Origin: Streptomyces brevispora
GTDB lineage: Bacteria > Actinomycetota > Actinomycetes > Streptomycetales > Streptomycetaceae
Length of the DNA: 64,000 nucleotides
Reading direction: 5' to 3'
Assembly (NCBI RefSeq): GCF_007829885.1
Contig: NZ_VIWW01000001.1
Span: 1,798,001-1,862,000 of the forward strand
The notes under the pieces are model-generated. The model saw only the letters and a program-made list of their open reading frames with translations. It was not told the DNA's origin and made no database searches. The translations under genes were made by a program, and so were the position numbers. Each line of letters opens with the position of its first letter. The stretch's first letter is position 1. Below, piece after piece: positions 51,818-60,680 of this stretch.

Positions 51818-53242
51818 ATGGTGTCGACACGGACAGTTCCCAACCTTGCCTTCCGACGGCTGCGCGGACAGCGCTCCGCCGGGGAGTTCGCTGCCGCGGT
51901 ACGCAGGTCCGCCCGCGAGATCGGCGAGCAGGTCGCGTGCGACGCCCGGTACATCGGACGCGTGGAGTCGGGCGAGATCCGCTGCCCGAACTACGCGTAC
52001 GAGCGGGTCTTCCTGCACATGTTCCCCGGGGCGGGCCTGGCGGATCTGGGCTTCTCGCCGCGCGAATCGGTACGCGGCCGGGGGGCCCGGTCCGCGGCGG
52101 ACTCCTCTTCACCCGTGACGACCTCTTCGACCGTTTCAGCCCCTTCAGCCCCTTCGGAATCTTCAGCCCCTTCGCCCCCGACTTCCCCGCTGCTCGGCAG
52201 CGACACCGACGAGGAGTGCGACGTGCTGCGTCGCGTATTCATGACGAGCGGCTCCACCACGATGGCGGCCGCGTCCCTTGGCCTGAGCCTCGGTGGCATG
52301 GCCGCCGCCGTCTCCCTGCCCGCGCAGCGCCGGGTCGGCGAGGCGGAGGTGAGCGCCGTCGAGAAGGCGGTGCGGCAGATCCGTCTGCTGGACGACCGGC
52401 ACGGCGGCGACGGCCTGTACCGGCGGGCCTCGCAGCCGCTGCGGGCGGCGTACGCGCTGCTCGACTCCGGGACCTCCACCCGGCACGCCACGGCGGACCG
52501 GCTGCACGCCGGGGCCGGTGAGCTGGCCATCTCGGTGGGCTGGCTGGCCCACGACTCGGGCCGGCTGGAGGACGCCCGCTCGCACTACGCGGAGGCGCTG
52601 GCCACGGCGCGGGTGACCGGGGACCGGGCGCTGGAGGCGCACGCGTTCTGCAACGCGTCGTTCCTGGCCCGGGACACCGGACGCTCCCGCGAGTCCGTGC
52701 GCGCCGCGGAGGCGGGGCAGCGGGCCGCGCAGCCGCTGGGCTCACCGCGGCTGATGGCGCTGCTCGCCCTGCGGGAGGCGGGGGGCCGGGCGGGGCTCGG
52801 CGACCGTACCGGCTGTGAGCGGGCGCTCGGCCGGGCGCACACCGCGTTCGGGCGGGGGCCGTCCGCGGCGGACCCGGAGTGGATGAGCTTCTTCCGGGAG
52901 GCGGAGCTGGAAATACTGGAGGCGCAGTGCTGGTCGGCCCTGGGCGAGTGGTCGCGGGCGGCACGGCACGCACGGCACGCGACGCGGCTGCAGGACCCGC
53001 ACTTCACCCGGAACCTGGCGCTGTACCGCGCCGAGCTGACCACGGACCTGGCATGGGCGGGCCTCGCGGAGGAGGCGGCGGCCACCGGCCACCAGGTGCT
53101 GGACCTGCTGGACCAGGTCCGGTCCTCGCGGATCAGGACGATGCTGGCGGGGGCGGTGGCGGTGCTGAGGCCGCTGGGCCGGGGGTCGGTCGAGATCACG
53201 GACTTCCTCGACCGGCACGCGTCGGCCGGTACGAAGGCGTAG
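51818..53242 (+). CDS. HTH-domain protein with TPR-like repeats
   Basis: A 474-residue regulator-like protein. Residues 8-75 form an atypical XRE-type helix-turn-helix (FAAAVRRSAREIGEQVACDA, RYIGRVESGEIRCPNYAYER). A Ser/Pro-rich linker (95-125) is followed by a hydrophobic patch (MAAASLGLSLGGMAAAVSLP) and helical TPR-like repeats to the end (ISVGWLAHDSGRLEDARSHY, AEALATARVTGD). This layout is typical of a large Streptomyces group of putative regulators linked to development; a target is not known. GGAGAGG lies 8 bases before ATG 51818. Confidence 0.85.
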   Translation: MVSTRTVPNLAFRRLRGQRSAGEFAAAVRRSAREIGEQVACDARYIGRVESGEIRCPNYAYERVFLHMFPGAGLADLGFSPRESVRGRGARSAADSSSPVTTSSTVSAPSAPSESSAPSPPTSPLLGSDTDEECDVLRRVFMTSGSTTMAAASLGLSLGGMAAAVSLPAQRRVGEAEVSAVEKAVRQIRLLDDRHGGDGLYRRASQPLRAAYALLDSGTSTRHATADRLHAGAGELAISVGWLAHDSGRLEDARSHYAEALATARVTGDRALEAHAFCNASFLARDTGRSRESVRAAEAGQRAAQPLGSPRLMALLALREAGGRAGLGDRTGCERALGRAHTAFGRGPSAADPEWMSFFREAELEILEAQCWSALGEWSRAARHARHATRLQDPHFTRNLALYRAELTTDLAWAGLAEEAAATGHQVLDLLDQVRSSRIRTMLAGAVAVLRPLGRGSVEITDFLDRHASAGTKA

Positions 53243-53321
53243 GGGCCACGCCCGGGAGCCGGGCACGCTTACCGGTCCGTCCGGCCTGACGTGACCCGCA
53301 CCGGGGCGCGGGGTTCCGTCC

Positions 53322-53338
53322 TCAAACGCCGGACGGCC
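53322..53338. repeat. Solitary copy of a dispersed intergenic motif
   Basis: CCTCAAACGCCGGACGG is the same family as the core of the tandem repeat at 14318-14402 (in the opposite orientation). Here it stands once, in the gap between the HTH-TPR gene and a convergent phosphatase gene. Confidence 0.55.
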
Positions 53339-53381
53339 TGAAGTGCCCGGGACCGGACCAGGGTGGGCGTCCCGGACGGTT

Positions 53382-53400
53382 GGGGGGCGCCCCGCCCCCC
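53382..53400 (-). terminator. Terminator of the histidine phosphatase gene
   Basis: GGGGGGCG (53382-53389) pairs with CGCCCCCC (53393-53400) around CCC, 6 bases beyond the stop codon of the leftward gene. Confidence 0.6.
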
Positions 53401-53405
53401 GGCGG

Positions 53406-54002
53406 CTACTGCTCCAGGTGCCCCGTGTCGTTCCAGCGTTCCAGGGCCGGCGCCCCGTACGCCCACCCCAGCACCGACAGCGACGTCGGGTCCAGCCGGA
53501 TGCGCGCAGCGAACGACACGTCCTCGCCCAGCCACCGCGCCCCCAGTGCCCGCAGGATGTGGCCGTGGGCGAAGACCAGGACGTCGCGGTCGGCCGAGCG
53601 GGCCCACTCGACGATCTCGTCGGCGCGGGCCGACAGCTCGGCCGGGGTCTCCCCGTCCGGCACCCCGTCGCGCCAGATGAACCAGTCCGGGCGGATCGCC
53701 TTGATCTCGGCCGGAGTCATCCCCTCGTACGCCCCGTAGTCCCACTCCATCAGCGCGTCCCACCGCTCGGCCCGGTCGCCGAACCCCGCGAGCTCGCACG
53801 TCTCGGCGGCCCGTACGAGCGGGCTGGTGCGGACCTCCAGGCCGGGCAGGTCCGCCCACGGCCCCCGGTGCAGCCGCTCGCCCAGCAGCTTGGCCCCCGC
53901 GCGCCCGGTGTCGAGCAGCGGGATGTCCGTCCTGCCGGTGTGATTGCCGTTGACGGACCACTCCGTCTGGCCGTGCCGGGCAAGCAGGATTCGCGGTGCC
54001 AT
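53406..54002 (-). CDS. Histidine phosphatase-family protein
   Basis: A 198-residue phosphoglycerate mutase-like phosphatase with a complete active site: [20 protein letters not shown] (RHG box with the phosphohistidine), [40 protein letters not shown] with the acid glutamate, and [19 protein letters not shown] (second histidine). The WDYGxYEG and DWFIWRDG segments are close to acid phosphatases of the SixA/GpmB-like branch. The substrate is not predictable. It is convergent with the HTH-TPR gene. Confidence 0.9.
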   Translation of the reverse strand: MAPRILLARHGQTEWSVNGNHTGRTDIPLLDTGRAGAKLLGERLHRGPWADLPGLEVRTSPLVRAAETCELAGFGDRAERWDALMEWDYGAYEGMTPAEIKAIRPDWFIWRDGVPDGETPAELSARADEIVEWARSADRDVLVFAHGHILRALGARWLGEDVSFAARIRLDPTSLSVLGWAYGAPALERWNDTGHLEQ

Positions 54003-54254
54003 GTGACGGCTCTCCCTGAAACTGAGACCTCTGACCTTGGACCTGAGATCTTGGACATCGACGGGGACGGCACCGTCCGCCGCACCAGGGGGAACGGTGG
54101 GAACGGATCGTCCGGATTTCCATCATCGCGCACACAGCGGTGAGGCAACCTGGGGGGCCGCACGGGCGTCCCCTTCATCGCAGACAAATCAGAGCAGCTG
54201 AGGGGTGCCGAAAGGGCACCCCCGGGGGAATCGCGGCCGACCCGCACCGTACGG

Positions 54255-55277
54255 TTGAACGCCCGCCGTCGGCCGCATGAACACATGATGGAGAACTTCC
54301 GGATGCCGCATGCCACCACCGCGCCCGCGCCGCGCCCCCGGCCCCGCTGGTGGACCGAGCTGCCGCTGCTCGCCCTGGTATACGCGGCGTACTCGGGCGG
54401 CAGACTGCTGGTACGCGGCGACGTGTCGACGGCCGTCGACCACGGACTGAGCATCCTGCACCTGGAACAGGCTCTCTTCATCAACTTCGAGCACCCGCTC
54501 AACCGGCTGCTGACCGCGCACTCCTCCATAGGGATACCCGCCGACTTCGCGTACGCGTCGCTGCACTACCTGGTCACCCCGGCCGTCCTCATATGGATGT
54601 TCCGAAGGCACTCGGAGGCCTACCGCAGGGCCCGCACCTGGCTGATGACCTCCACGATGCTCGGCCTGATCGGCTTCACGCTGATGCCGACCTGCCCGCC
54701 GCGGCTGCTGGCCGCCGGACACGGTTTCGTCGACACGATGGCGCAGTACAGCTCGTACGGCTGGTGGGGCACCGAGGCGAGCGCCCCGCGCGGGATGGGC
54801 GGGATGACCAACCAGTACGCGGCGATGCCGAGTCTGCACGTCGGCTGGGCGCTGTGGTGCGGGATCCTCATATGGCGCCACGGGCGGCACCCCCTCATAC
54901 GCGCGGCCGGTATCGCGTACCCGCTGATCACCCTCTTCGTGGTGATGGGCACGGCCAACCACTACTTCCTCGACGCGGTCGCCGGCGCCGCGGTCATGGG
55001 GGTCGGCGCCCTGCTGGCCCGGCCCGTGACGCGGCTCGCCAACCAGGTTTGGGCCGCGGTCCTGCCCCGCTTCGTACAGGTGACCGGGGCCATGGAGTCC
55101 CCGGATGTCAGTGCCGGATGCAAGACTTCCGCGGGTGAGCGAATCCCCGGCCAGCGGACCTCCTCCGCAGATCCCACCGATGCCGCAGCACCGGCCGGTC
55201 CACCTGCCCCGGCCGACGTCACCACCGCCTCCGCGGGAAGAGCCGTCGGCGGTGACGCTGCGGCAGCGGCTCGCTGA
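54255..55277 (+). CDS. PAP2-family membrane phosphatase/phosphotransferase
   Basis: A 340-residue protein with six transmembrane segments (about 33-290). The PAP2 catalytic histidines are in AAMPSLHVGWALWCG and GTANHYFLDAVAGAAVMGVG, as in the inositol phosphorylceramide synthase/AUR1-like branch. It probably acts on a lipid phosphate or transfers a phospho-alcohol at the outer membrane face. The Ala/Pro-rich tail (about 275-340) overlaps the next gene by 173 bases in another frame. ATG 54255 is chosen for length; ATG 54288 and 54303 are also in frame. Confidence 0.85.
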   Translation: MNARRRPHEHMMENFRMPHATTAPAPRPRPRWWTELPLLALVYAAYSGGRLLVRGDVSTAVDHGLSILHLEQALFINFEHPLNRLLTAHSSIGIPADFAYASLHYLVTPAVLIWMFRRHSEAYRRARTWLMTSTMLGLIGFTLMPTCPPRLLAAGHGFVDTMAQYSSYGWWGTEASAPRGMGGMTNQYAAMPSLHVGWALWCGILIWRHGRHPLIRAAGIAYPLITLFVVMGTANHYFLDAVAGAAVMGVGALLARPVTRLANQVWAAVLPRFVQVTGAMESPDVSAGCKTSAGERIPGQRTSSADPTDAAAPAGPPAPADVTTASAGRAVGGDAAAAAR

Positions 55278-56349
55278 GCTGAGGGGCCCGGCCGTCACAC
55301 CGCTCCCGCTGGACGCCCGCGCACTGGCCGCCCTCGCCGCCAACCCCGGCTGCAAGCGACGCGCCCTGCTCGACGGGGCCGGCGTCGACAAGGCCGCCCT
55401 CGCCACCGCACTCGGTTCACCGGCCGCTTTCGGCCAGTCCCAGTTCGCCTTCATGCGGGGCAACGCCTTCGAGGCCAAGGTCAAGGCCGACGGCGGTACG
55501 GAACTGATGCGCCTGCTGCACGAGCGGCTCGGCGGGCCCGGCGAGCCGCCCCGCGATGTCGCGGTGCCCGATCTGACGGCAGCAGGCCCCCAGGGCCGCG
55601 CCGCGCGCACCGCACTGGCCCTGCGGGAGGCGACCGGGGCGGGCGGCTGGGCGCTGCTGGACCACCCGATGCTGGCCCTGGAGGTGGCGGGCTCACCCGC
55701 CTATCTGGAGCCGGACGCGGTGGTGGTGCACCCCGACGGCACCTGGACCGTCGTCGAGATCAAGTCCTTCCCCATGATCGACGGTTCCGCCGACGCGGCG
55801 AAGGTCGGCGGGGCCGCCCGCCAGTCCGCGGTCTACGTACTGGCGCTGGAGCGGGTCGCCGAGGCCACCGACGGGGCGCAGGTCGGCCACCGGGTGCTGC
55901 TGGTCTGCCCCAAGGACTTCTCCAACCTGCCGACCGCGTCCGTCGTCGACGTACGCAAGCAGCGCGCGGTCACCCGGCGCCAGCTGACCAGACTGACCCG
56001 GATCGAGGACATCGCGGCGGCCCTGCCCGAGGGCACCACGTTCGACCCGGAGCGCTCCCCCGAGGAGCTGGACACAGCCGTCGAGTCGGTCGCCGCGGCG
56101 TACGCACCGGAGTGCCTGGCCGCCTGCGAGCTCGCGTTCCACTGCCGGGGCAGGGCACGTGCGGCCGGTGCGGTGGAGGCGCTGGGGCGCAGCGTGCGGG
56201 GCGAGCTCGGCGGGCTGACCACGGTCGGCGCGGTGCTGGCCGCGGCCGCGGGCAAGGAGGGCGACCCGGCGGATCCGACGGTCGCCGCGCTGCGCCGAGC
56301 GGCGGCCCTGCGCGCCGAGGCGCTGGACGGAGGCTCCGTATGTCGCTGA
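55105..56349 (+). CDS. Iron-sulfur PD-(D/E)XK nuclease (Cas4/Dna2-like)
   Basis: A 414-residue protein. The nuclease core has LEPDAVVVHPDGTWTVVEIK, giving Asp204 and the Glu218-x-Lys220 pair of PD-(D/E)XK enzymes. Four cysteines surround it: Cys83 (NPGCKRR) before the core and Cys337, Cys341 and Cys347 (ECLAACELAFHC) near the end, the arrangement that binds a 4Fe-4S cluster in Cas4, AddB and Dna2. A Pro-rich 50-residue N-terminus overlaps the PAP2 gene; GGAG lies 7 bases before ATG 55105, but a start inside (near 55251) is possible. It overlaps the next gene by 10 bases. Confidence 0.82.
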   Translation: MSVPDARLPRVSESPASGPPPQIPPMPQHRPVHLPRPTSPPPPREEPSAVTLRQRLAELRGPAVTPLPLDARALAALAANPGCKRRALLDGAGVDKAALATALGSPAAFGQSQFAFMRGNAFEAKVKADGGTELMRLLHERLGGPGEPPRDVAVPDLTAAGPQGRAARTALALREATGAGGWALLDHPMLALEVAGSPAYLEPDAVVVHPDGTWTVVEIKSFPMIDGSADAAKVGGAARQSAVYVLALERVAEATDGAQVGHRVLLVCPKDFSNLPTASVVDVRKQRAVTRRQLTRLTRIEDIAAALPEGTTFDPERSPEELDTAVESVAAAYAPECLAACELAFHCRGRARAAGAVEALGRSVRGELGGLTTVGAVLAAAAGKEGDPADPTVAALRRAAALRAEALDGGSVCR

Positions 56350-57947
56350 TCAGCACCCTGGCCAGGCTGGAGGCCGTGGAGAGCGGCCGCGCGCAGCCGA
56401 TGACCACGGTCCGCCACCGCCATCTCACCGACCGGCCGCTCGTCCTCGTGCCGCTCACCACCGCGGGCGAGGCGGGCGCCCCGCTCGGCGCCCTCGTCGG
56501 CACCGACCGGGACGCGCCCCGGCTGCTGGTCGTGGCGCAGCCGCGCGACCGGGATCTGCGGTTCGCGTTCCTCGCGGAGCTGGCCGAGGCGGTCCTGCCG
56601 CACATCGAGTCGTACGCGGATGTGATCGAGCCCGCCGAGCGCAGCGAGACCGACCCGGCGACCGGCAAGAAGATCAAGGTCGAGACCGAGCTGTGCACGG
56701 ACGCCGCGCAGCTGATCGTGCCGAGCCGGGCGGGCATCGAGTTCGTCCGGCTGCTCGGCCGCTCCATGCGGTTCCGGCGCACCGCCGAGGACGACCCCGA
56801 CACCCCGTATCCGGCGCCGGCCCGGGTGCCGCTGCTGGGCCGCTGGCTCACGCACTACGGCGAGCGCGCCCGGGTGCCGGGCTCCTCGCTGCTGCTGGCC
56901 GGCACCGATCTGCTCAACCGGCACTGGGCGACCGGCCAGTCCACCCTGGAGGACCAGCATCTGGGCGCCCTCCTCGCCTGGATCGACCCGCCGGCCGGGG
57001 AGTCCGGGGCCGAGGCCGCGCTCCGCGCCGAGCTGGCCCGGGACCGCGAGGGTCAGCTGCTGTGTCCGCCCGCCGGACCGGCCACCGACCCGGACTTCGA
57101 CAACCGGCTGCTGGCCCCCGCGATCGAGAAGTTCGACCGTGCGCGCACCTCGTTCGCCGCCGCCGAGGACGGTCTGGCGGCCGATGCCCGGCTCGCCGAA
57201 CTGTCCGCGGCCGAGCGGGAGATCAGGGCCCTGCTGGCGGGTGTGCTGCGGCCTACCTGGGACGCGGTGTGGCGGGGCCTGGACCTGCTGCGGGAGCTGC
57301 CCGAGGGGTCCAGGACCGAGGACCGCTGGACGCGCGACCGCTGGTCGTTCACCGGTCACCGCGACCGGGTACGGTCCGGCGAGCCGCCGCAGCCCCGCCG
57401 GGACGACGCGGTGACGGCGGCCCGCAAGCTCGCCTCGCGGGAGACCGCGCAGGCGCAGCTGGAGGCCCAGGAGGCGCTGGACGATCCGCTGGTGCTGGCG
57501 GGCCGCCGGCTGGCGGGCGAAGCGTTCCTCGGGGAGGTGACGGGGGTGGAGATGGCGTACAGCGAGTCGAAGCGCCCCTCGCCGCGCCCGCTGGTCTCCG
57601 TCCGCACCGACGAGCGGCCGCAGCTGGCCGACCGCGTCAAGGTGTACCGCTCGCTGGACGGCAAGCCGCAGACCGCCGAGTTCGCCGGATACGGGCCGGT
57701 GGAGGACGGTGCCGTGCCCGCTCTGGTGCTGCGGATCACCGACCGGATGGGCCGCGGCAGGGAACCGGCCCCGGGTTCGGTGCCGGAGCCCGGTGACCGG
57801 ATCGCCTGGACCCTCTTCGAGCACGACCAGCGCGGCGGCCCGAAGCTGCCGGAACCGGAGGAGACGCCCTGGACGCACGGCGGTCCGCCGGGCTCCGGTG
57901 CGGCTGTCGAGAGCCCTGACCCCGTGACCCCGGAGGACCTGCTGTGA
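56340..57947 (+). CDS. Unknown protein between nuclease and helicase genes
   Basis: A 535-residue soluble protein I do not recognise. Residues 1-390 are mostly helical (TLARLEAVESGRAQPMTTVR, IESYADVIEPAERSETDPAT, then AEDGLAADARLAELSAAERE). Residues 395-500 look like a small beta-barrel (GEVTGVEMAYSESKRPSPRP, LVSVRTDERPQLADRVKVYR, VLRITDRMGRG), reminiscent of OB or Dna2 barrel domains. GGAGG six bases before ATG 56340 is a good ribosome binding site. It overlaps both the nuclease gene (10 bases) and the helicase gene (4 bases), so it is almost certainly part of one complex with them. Confidence 0.85.
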   Translation: MSLISTLARLEAVESGRAQPMTTVRHRHLTDRPLVLVPLTTAGEAGAPLGALVGTDRDAPRLLVVAQPRDRDLRFAFLAELAEAVLPHIESYADVIEPAERSETDPATGKKIKVETELCTDAAQLIVPSRAGIEFVRLLGRSMRFRRTAEDDPDTPYPAPARVPLLGRWLTHYGERARVPGSSLLLAGTDLLNRHWATGQSTLEDQHLGALLAWIDPPAGESGAEAALRAELARDREGQLLCPPAGPATDPDFDNRLLAPAIEKFDRARTSFAAAEDGLAADARLAELSAAEREIRALLAGVLRPTWDAVWRGLDLLRELPEGSRTEDRWTRDRWSFTGHRDRVRSGEPPQPRRDDAVTAARKLASRETAQAQLEAQEALDDPLVLAGRRLAGEAFLGEVTGVEMAYSESKRPSPRPLVSVRTDERPQLADRVKVYRSLDGKPQTAEFAGYGPVEDGAVPALVLRITDRMGRGREPAPGSVPEPGDRIAWTLFEHDQRGGPKLPEPEETPWTHGGPPGSGAAVESPDPVTPEDLL

Positions 57948-59278
57948 CCGACGGATTCGACCCGGGGGCGGCGGCGGGCCGGGCCACCGCCCAGATCCTG
58001 GACGACACGCTGAACGGCACGGCCCGCGGCATCGTGGTGGACTCCCCGCCCGGTGCCGGAAAGTCGACGCTGGTGGTCCGCGCCGCGCTCGAACTGGCGG
58101 CGGCCGGGCGCCCGCTGATGGTCGTCGCGCAGACGAACGCCCAGGTCGACGACCTGGTGGTCCGGCTGGCCGAGAAGGACCCCGGGCTGCCGGTCGGCCG
58201 GTTGCACAGCAGTGACTCCGACCCGTACGACAAGGTGCTGGACGGGCTGGCCAACGTACGGAAGTCGGCGAAGGCGGCGGATCTGGCCGGGCTCGACATC
58301 GTCATCTCGACGGCGGCCAAGTGGGCCCATGTGAAGAACGTCGAGCCGTGGGGGCACGCGATCGTCGACGAGGCGTACCAGATGCGCTCGGACGCGCTGC
58401 TGGCCGTCGCCGGACTCTTCGAACGGGCCCTGTTCGTGGGCGATCCGGGCCAGCTGGACCCGTTCTCGATCGTGGGCGCGGACCAGTGGGCGGGGCTGAG
58501 CTACGACCCGTCGGCGAGCGCGGTCACCACCCTGCTGGCGCACAATCCGGAGCTGCCGCAGCGCCGGCTGCCGGTCTCCTGGCGGCTGCCCGCGTCGGCC
58601 GCGCGGCTGGTCTCGGACGCGTTCTACCCGTACACCCCGTTCCGCAGCGGTACGGACCACGGGGACCGGCTGCTGTCGTTCGGTGTCGGGTCCGACGGCT
58701 CGGCGGCGGACCGGGTGCTGGACGAGGCCGCGGAGTCCGGCTGGGGTCTGCTGGAGCTGCCCGCCCGGCACACCCCGCGCACGGACCCCGAGGCGGTCCG
58801 GGCGGTGGCCACGGTGGTGCGCCGGCTGCTGGACCGGGGCGGCGCGGCCACCAGTGAGCGTTCCCCGGATCCGGCTCCGGTGACGGCGGACCGGGTCGCG
58901 GTCGGCACGGCCCACCGCGACCAGGCGGCGGCGGTGCGGGCGGCGCTCGCGGAGCTGGGGGTGACGGGCGTGGCGGTGGACACCGCGAACCGGCTCCAGG
59001 GCCGCGAGTTCGATGTGACGGTGGTCCTGCACCCGCTGTCCGGGCGGCCCGACGCCACCGCGTTCCACCTGGAGACGGGCCGGCTGTGCGTGCTGGCTTC
59101 CCGCCACCGGCACGCCTGCATCGTGGTCTGCCGCGCGGGCGTCGCGGAGCTGCTGGACGAGCACCCGTCGACGGAGCCGGTCCAGCTGGGCGTCACGGTG
59201 AAGTTCCCGGACGGCTGGGAGGCGAACCACCGGGTGCTGGCGCACCTGGCGGAACACCGCGTGCGATGGGGGCGTTGA
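57944..59278 (+). CDS. SF1 DNA helicase (Dna2/Upf1-like)
   Basis: A 444-residue superfamily 1 helicase-like ATPase. Walker A is PPGAGKST (residues 35-42), Walker B has VDEAYQM, motif III is VGDPGQLDP, and motifs V and VI are TANRLQGREFDVTVVL and LCVLASRHRHACIVVC. The DEAY box and the QGREFD motif place it with Upf1/Dna2-type helicases rather than UvrD. It is shorter than Dna2 because the nuclease and barrel parts are encoded by the two genes upstream, with which it overlaps (ATGA-like, 4 bases). Confidence 0.88.
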   Translation: MTDGFDPGAAAGRATAQILDDTLNGTARGIVVDSPPGAGKSTLVVRAALELAAAGRPLMVVAQTNAQVDDLVVRLAEKDPGLPVGRLHSSDSDPYDKVLDGLANVRKSAKAADLAGLDIVISTAAKWAHVKNVEPWGHAIVDEAYQMRSDALLAVAGLFERALFVGDPGQLDPFSIVGADQWAGLSYDPSASAVTTLLAHNPELPQRRLPVSWRLPASAARLVSDAFYPYTPFRSGTDHGDRLLSFGVGSDGSAADRVLDEAAESGWGLLELPARHTPRTDPEAVRAVATVVRRLLDRGGAATSERSPDPAPVTADRVAVGTAHRDQAAAVRAALAELGVTGVAVDTANRLQGREFDVTVVLHPLSGRPDATAFHLETGRLCVLASRHRHACIVVCRAGVAELLDEHPSTEPVQLGVTVKFPDGWEANHRVLAHLAEHRVRWGR

Positions 59279-59290
59279 GGACGGGAGCGT

Positions 59291-59330
59291 GTCGGAGCGC
59301 TTCGGGGCGCTTCGGGGCGCTTCGGGGCGC
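59291..59330. repeat. 10-bp tandem repeat after the helicase gene
   Basis: TTCGGGGCGC occurs three times in tandem (59301-59330), preceded by one imperfect copy (GTCGGAGCGC). It starts 13 bases after the helicase stop and may act on mRNA ends; function unknown. Confidence 0.8.
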
Positions 59331-59423
59331 GGCAGCCGGTCGGCGCACGCGGCCGTAGGCGCCCTTGCGGCGGGCTGGACAATGGAGGGTGGCCGTCGGG
59401 CCCACCGAAGGAGGAACAACCAC

Positions 59424-59765
59424 ATGGCACAACCCGAGCGGAACGAGCGGCAGCGGCTGCGCCCCGCGCCCCTGCTCTTCGAGCCGTCGGCGTCGGTCGC
59501 CGATCCTGAGCACTTCTTCGACCTGGAGTCGATGGACGATCCGAAGGAGTTGCTGAGCCGCTCCACCGAGCTGGCCCTGGCGTTCCGCGCGGCGGCCGAC
59601 CGGGCCGTCGAGTTCCAGGCGGTCGCGGCCGCTCAGCTGGCCGATCCGCGCCGGTTCGACCGGCTCACCACCGCGGACATCGCCCAGCGGGCGGAGTGGA
59701 CCGAGGACTACACGCAGAAGATGGTCGAGTTCGGCCGGAGCCTGCTGAACGACCCCAGGCCCTGA
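59424..59765 (+). CDS. Small hypothetical protein downstream of the helicase gene
   Basis: A 113-residue helical, acidic protein: LFEPSASVADPEHFFDLESM, then DDPKELLSRSTELALAFRAA and DIAQRAEWTEDYTQKMVEFG. I do not recognise a function; conserved actinobacterial proteins of this type exist. AAGGAGG lies 10 bases upstream of ATG 59424. It is 145 bases from the helicase gene on the same strand, possibly co-transcribed. Confidence 0.8.
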   Translation: MAQPERNERQRLRPAPLLFEPSASVADPEHFFDLESMDDPKELLSRSTELALAFRAAADRAVEFQAVAAAQLADPRRFDRLTTADIAQRAEWTEDYTQKMVEFGRSLLNDPRP

Positions 59766-59972
59766 CCGGTTCACCCGCTGCCCGGTTTACCGGCTGACCG
59801 CTCGGCCCACCCCGTGCCGGGTCTCTTGCGGTCTCCCCGCCGAGTCGGGCGCTGACTGTGGGTATAACCACTGGCATATGCCCGAGGGCAAGATACTCCT
59901 CGCCACCCCAACCTGTCCCGATTTCCGGCAACTCCCGGCATCGGAGCCATCACTCCCGGTAGACCTGTGTGC

Positions 59973-60680
59973 ATGACCGCATGGCTGCCAGACGAAACGA
60001 CCCTGCATCACGGCGACGGCCCCTACCGGGAGGCCGACGTCTTCGCCGTCCTGCGCGAGCACGCCGGGAGCCAGACGGCTCAGGTGACCGCCGCCGGCGC
60101 CGCCTGGCTGGCCAGCGCCACGGCGTATCCGCGCAGCGCCCTGTCCCAGTGGGAGTCGCACCCGTCCGCTCCCGGGGTCCTGCCGTGCGGTTCGGCCTTC
60201 GACGTGGTGAACGTGCCCACGCTCTTCGGGCGCCGGATGCTCGAACACCTCTGGGCGGACGGTCCGGGCTCGGGCCCGGTCGCCACGCACCGCGGCCGGA
60301 TGCTGCTGTTCGCCTCCCCCGGGACCGCCCAGCGACTGCCCTCGCTGCTGGACTGGGAGGAGTGGGGCAGCGGTCCGGCGTCCCGGCCGGAACGGGACCC
60401 GTTGCGGCAGGACGGCAGCGGCCGGAAGGTGCCCCCGCTGCTCTGTCACGGCACCGGGGACGCGGTGACCGTGCCGCCCCTGACCTGCGGACCGAGCGCT
60501 TCCGGCCCCCGCTGGCTGGTCGCCCCCGACACCCGCAGCCCCTGGCTGCCGGGGCCCGACGTACTGCTGTGGGCATGTGTGCGAGTGGCCCGGTCGGTGC
60601 CCTCGTCGGGGCCCCGGATTTCGATTTTTCCTCCCGCCGATCAGGGTGCTAAGGTCTACGACGTCAGCAGGCGCCGCTAG
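59973..60680 (+). CDS. Primase/polymerase N-terminal-like protein
   Basis: A 235-residue protein with an FDVVNVPTLFGRRMLEHLW segment, GPVATHRGRMLLFASPGTAQ, LPSLLDWEEWGSG, PPLLCHGTGDAVTVPPL and RWLVAPDTRSPWLPGP. This resembles Streptomyces proteins labelled bifunctional DNA primase/polymerase, but the catalytic DxD motif of true Prim-Pol enzymes is not evident. The reading frame runs into the tRNA-Lys gene and stops at TAG within its first ten bases, so either the last residues are real or the true stop was lost. ATG 59973 is preferred; GTG 59967 is two codons upstream. Confidence 0.72.
   Translation: MTAWLPDETTLHHGDGPYREADVFAVLREHAGSQTAQVTAAGAAWLASATAYPRSALSQWESHPSAPGVLPCGSAFDVVNVPTLFGRRMLEHLWADGPGSGPVATHRGRMLLFASPGTAQRLPSLLDWEEWGSGPASRPERDPLRQDGSGRKVPPLLCHGTGDAVTVPPLTCGPSASGPRWLVAPDTRSPWLPGPDVLLWACVRVARSVPSSGPRISIFPPADQGAKVYDVSRRR

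Noticed and set aside
55105..56349. Cas4 of a CRISPR system
   Set aside because: Cysteine pattern and nuclease motif fit Cas4-like enzymes, but there is no array, Cas1 or Cas2; the helicase neighbour points to a Dna2-like complex.
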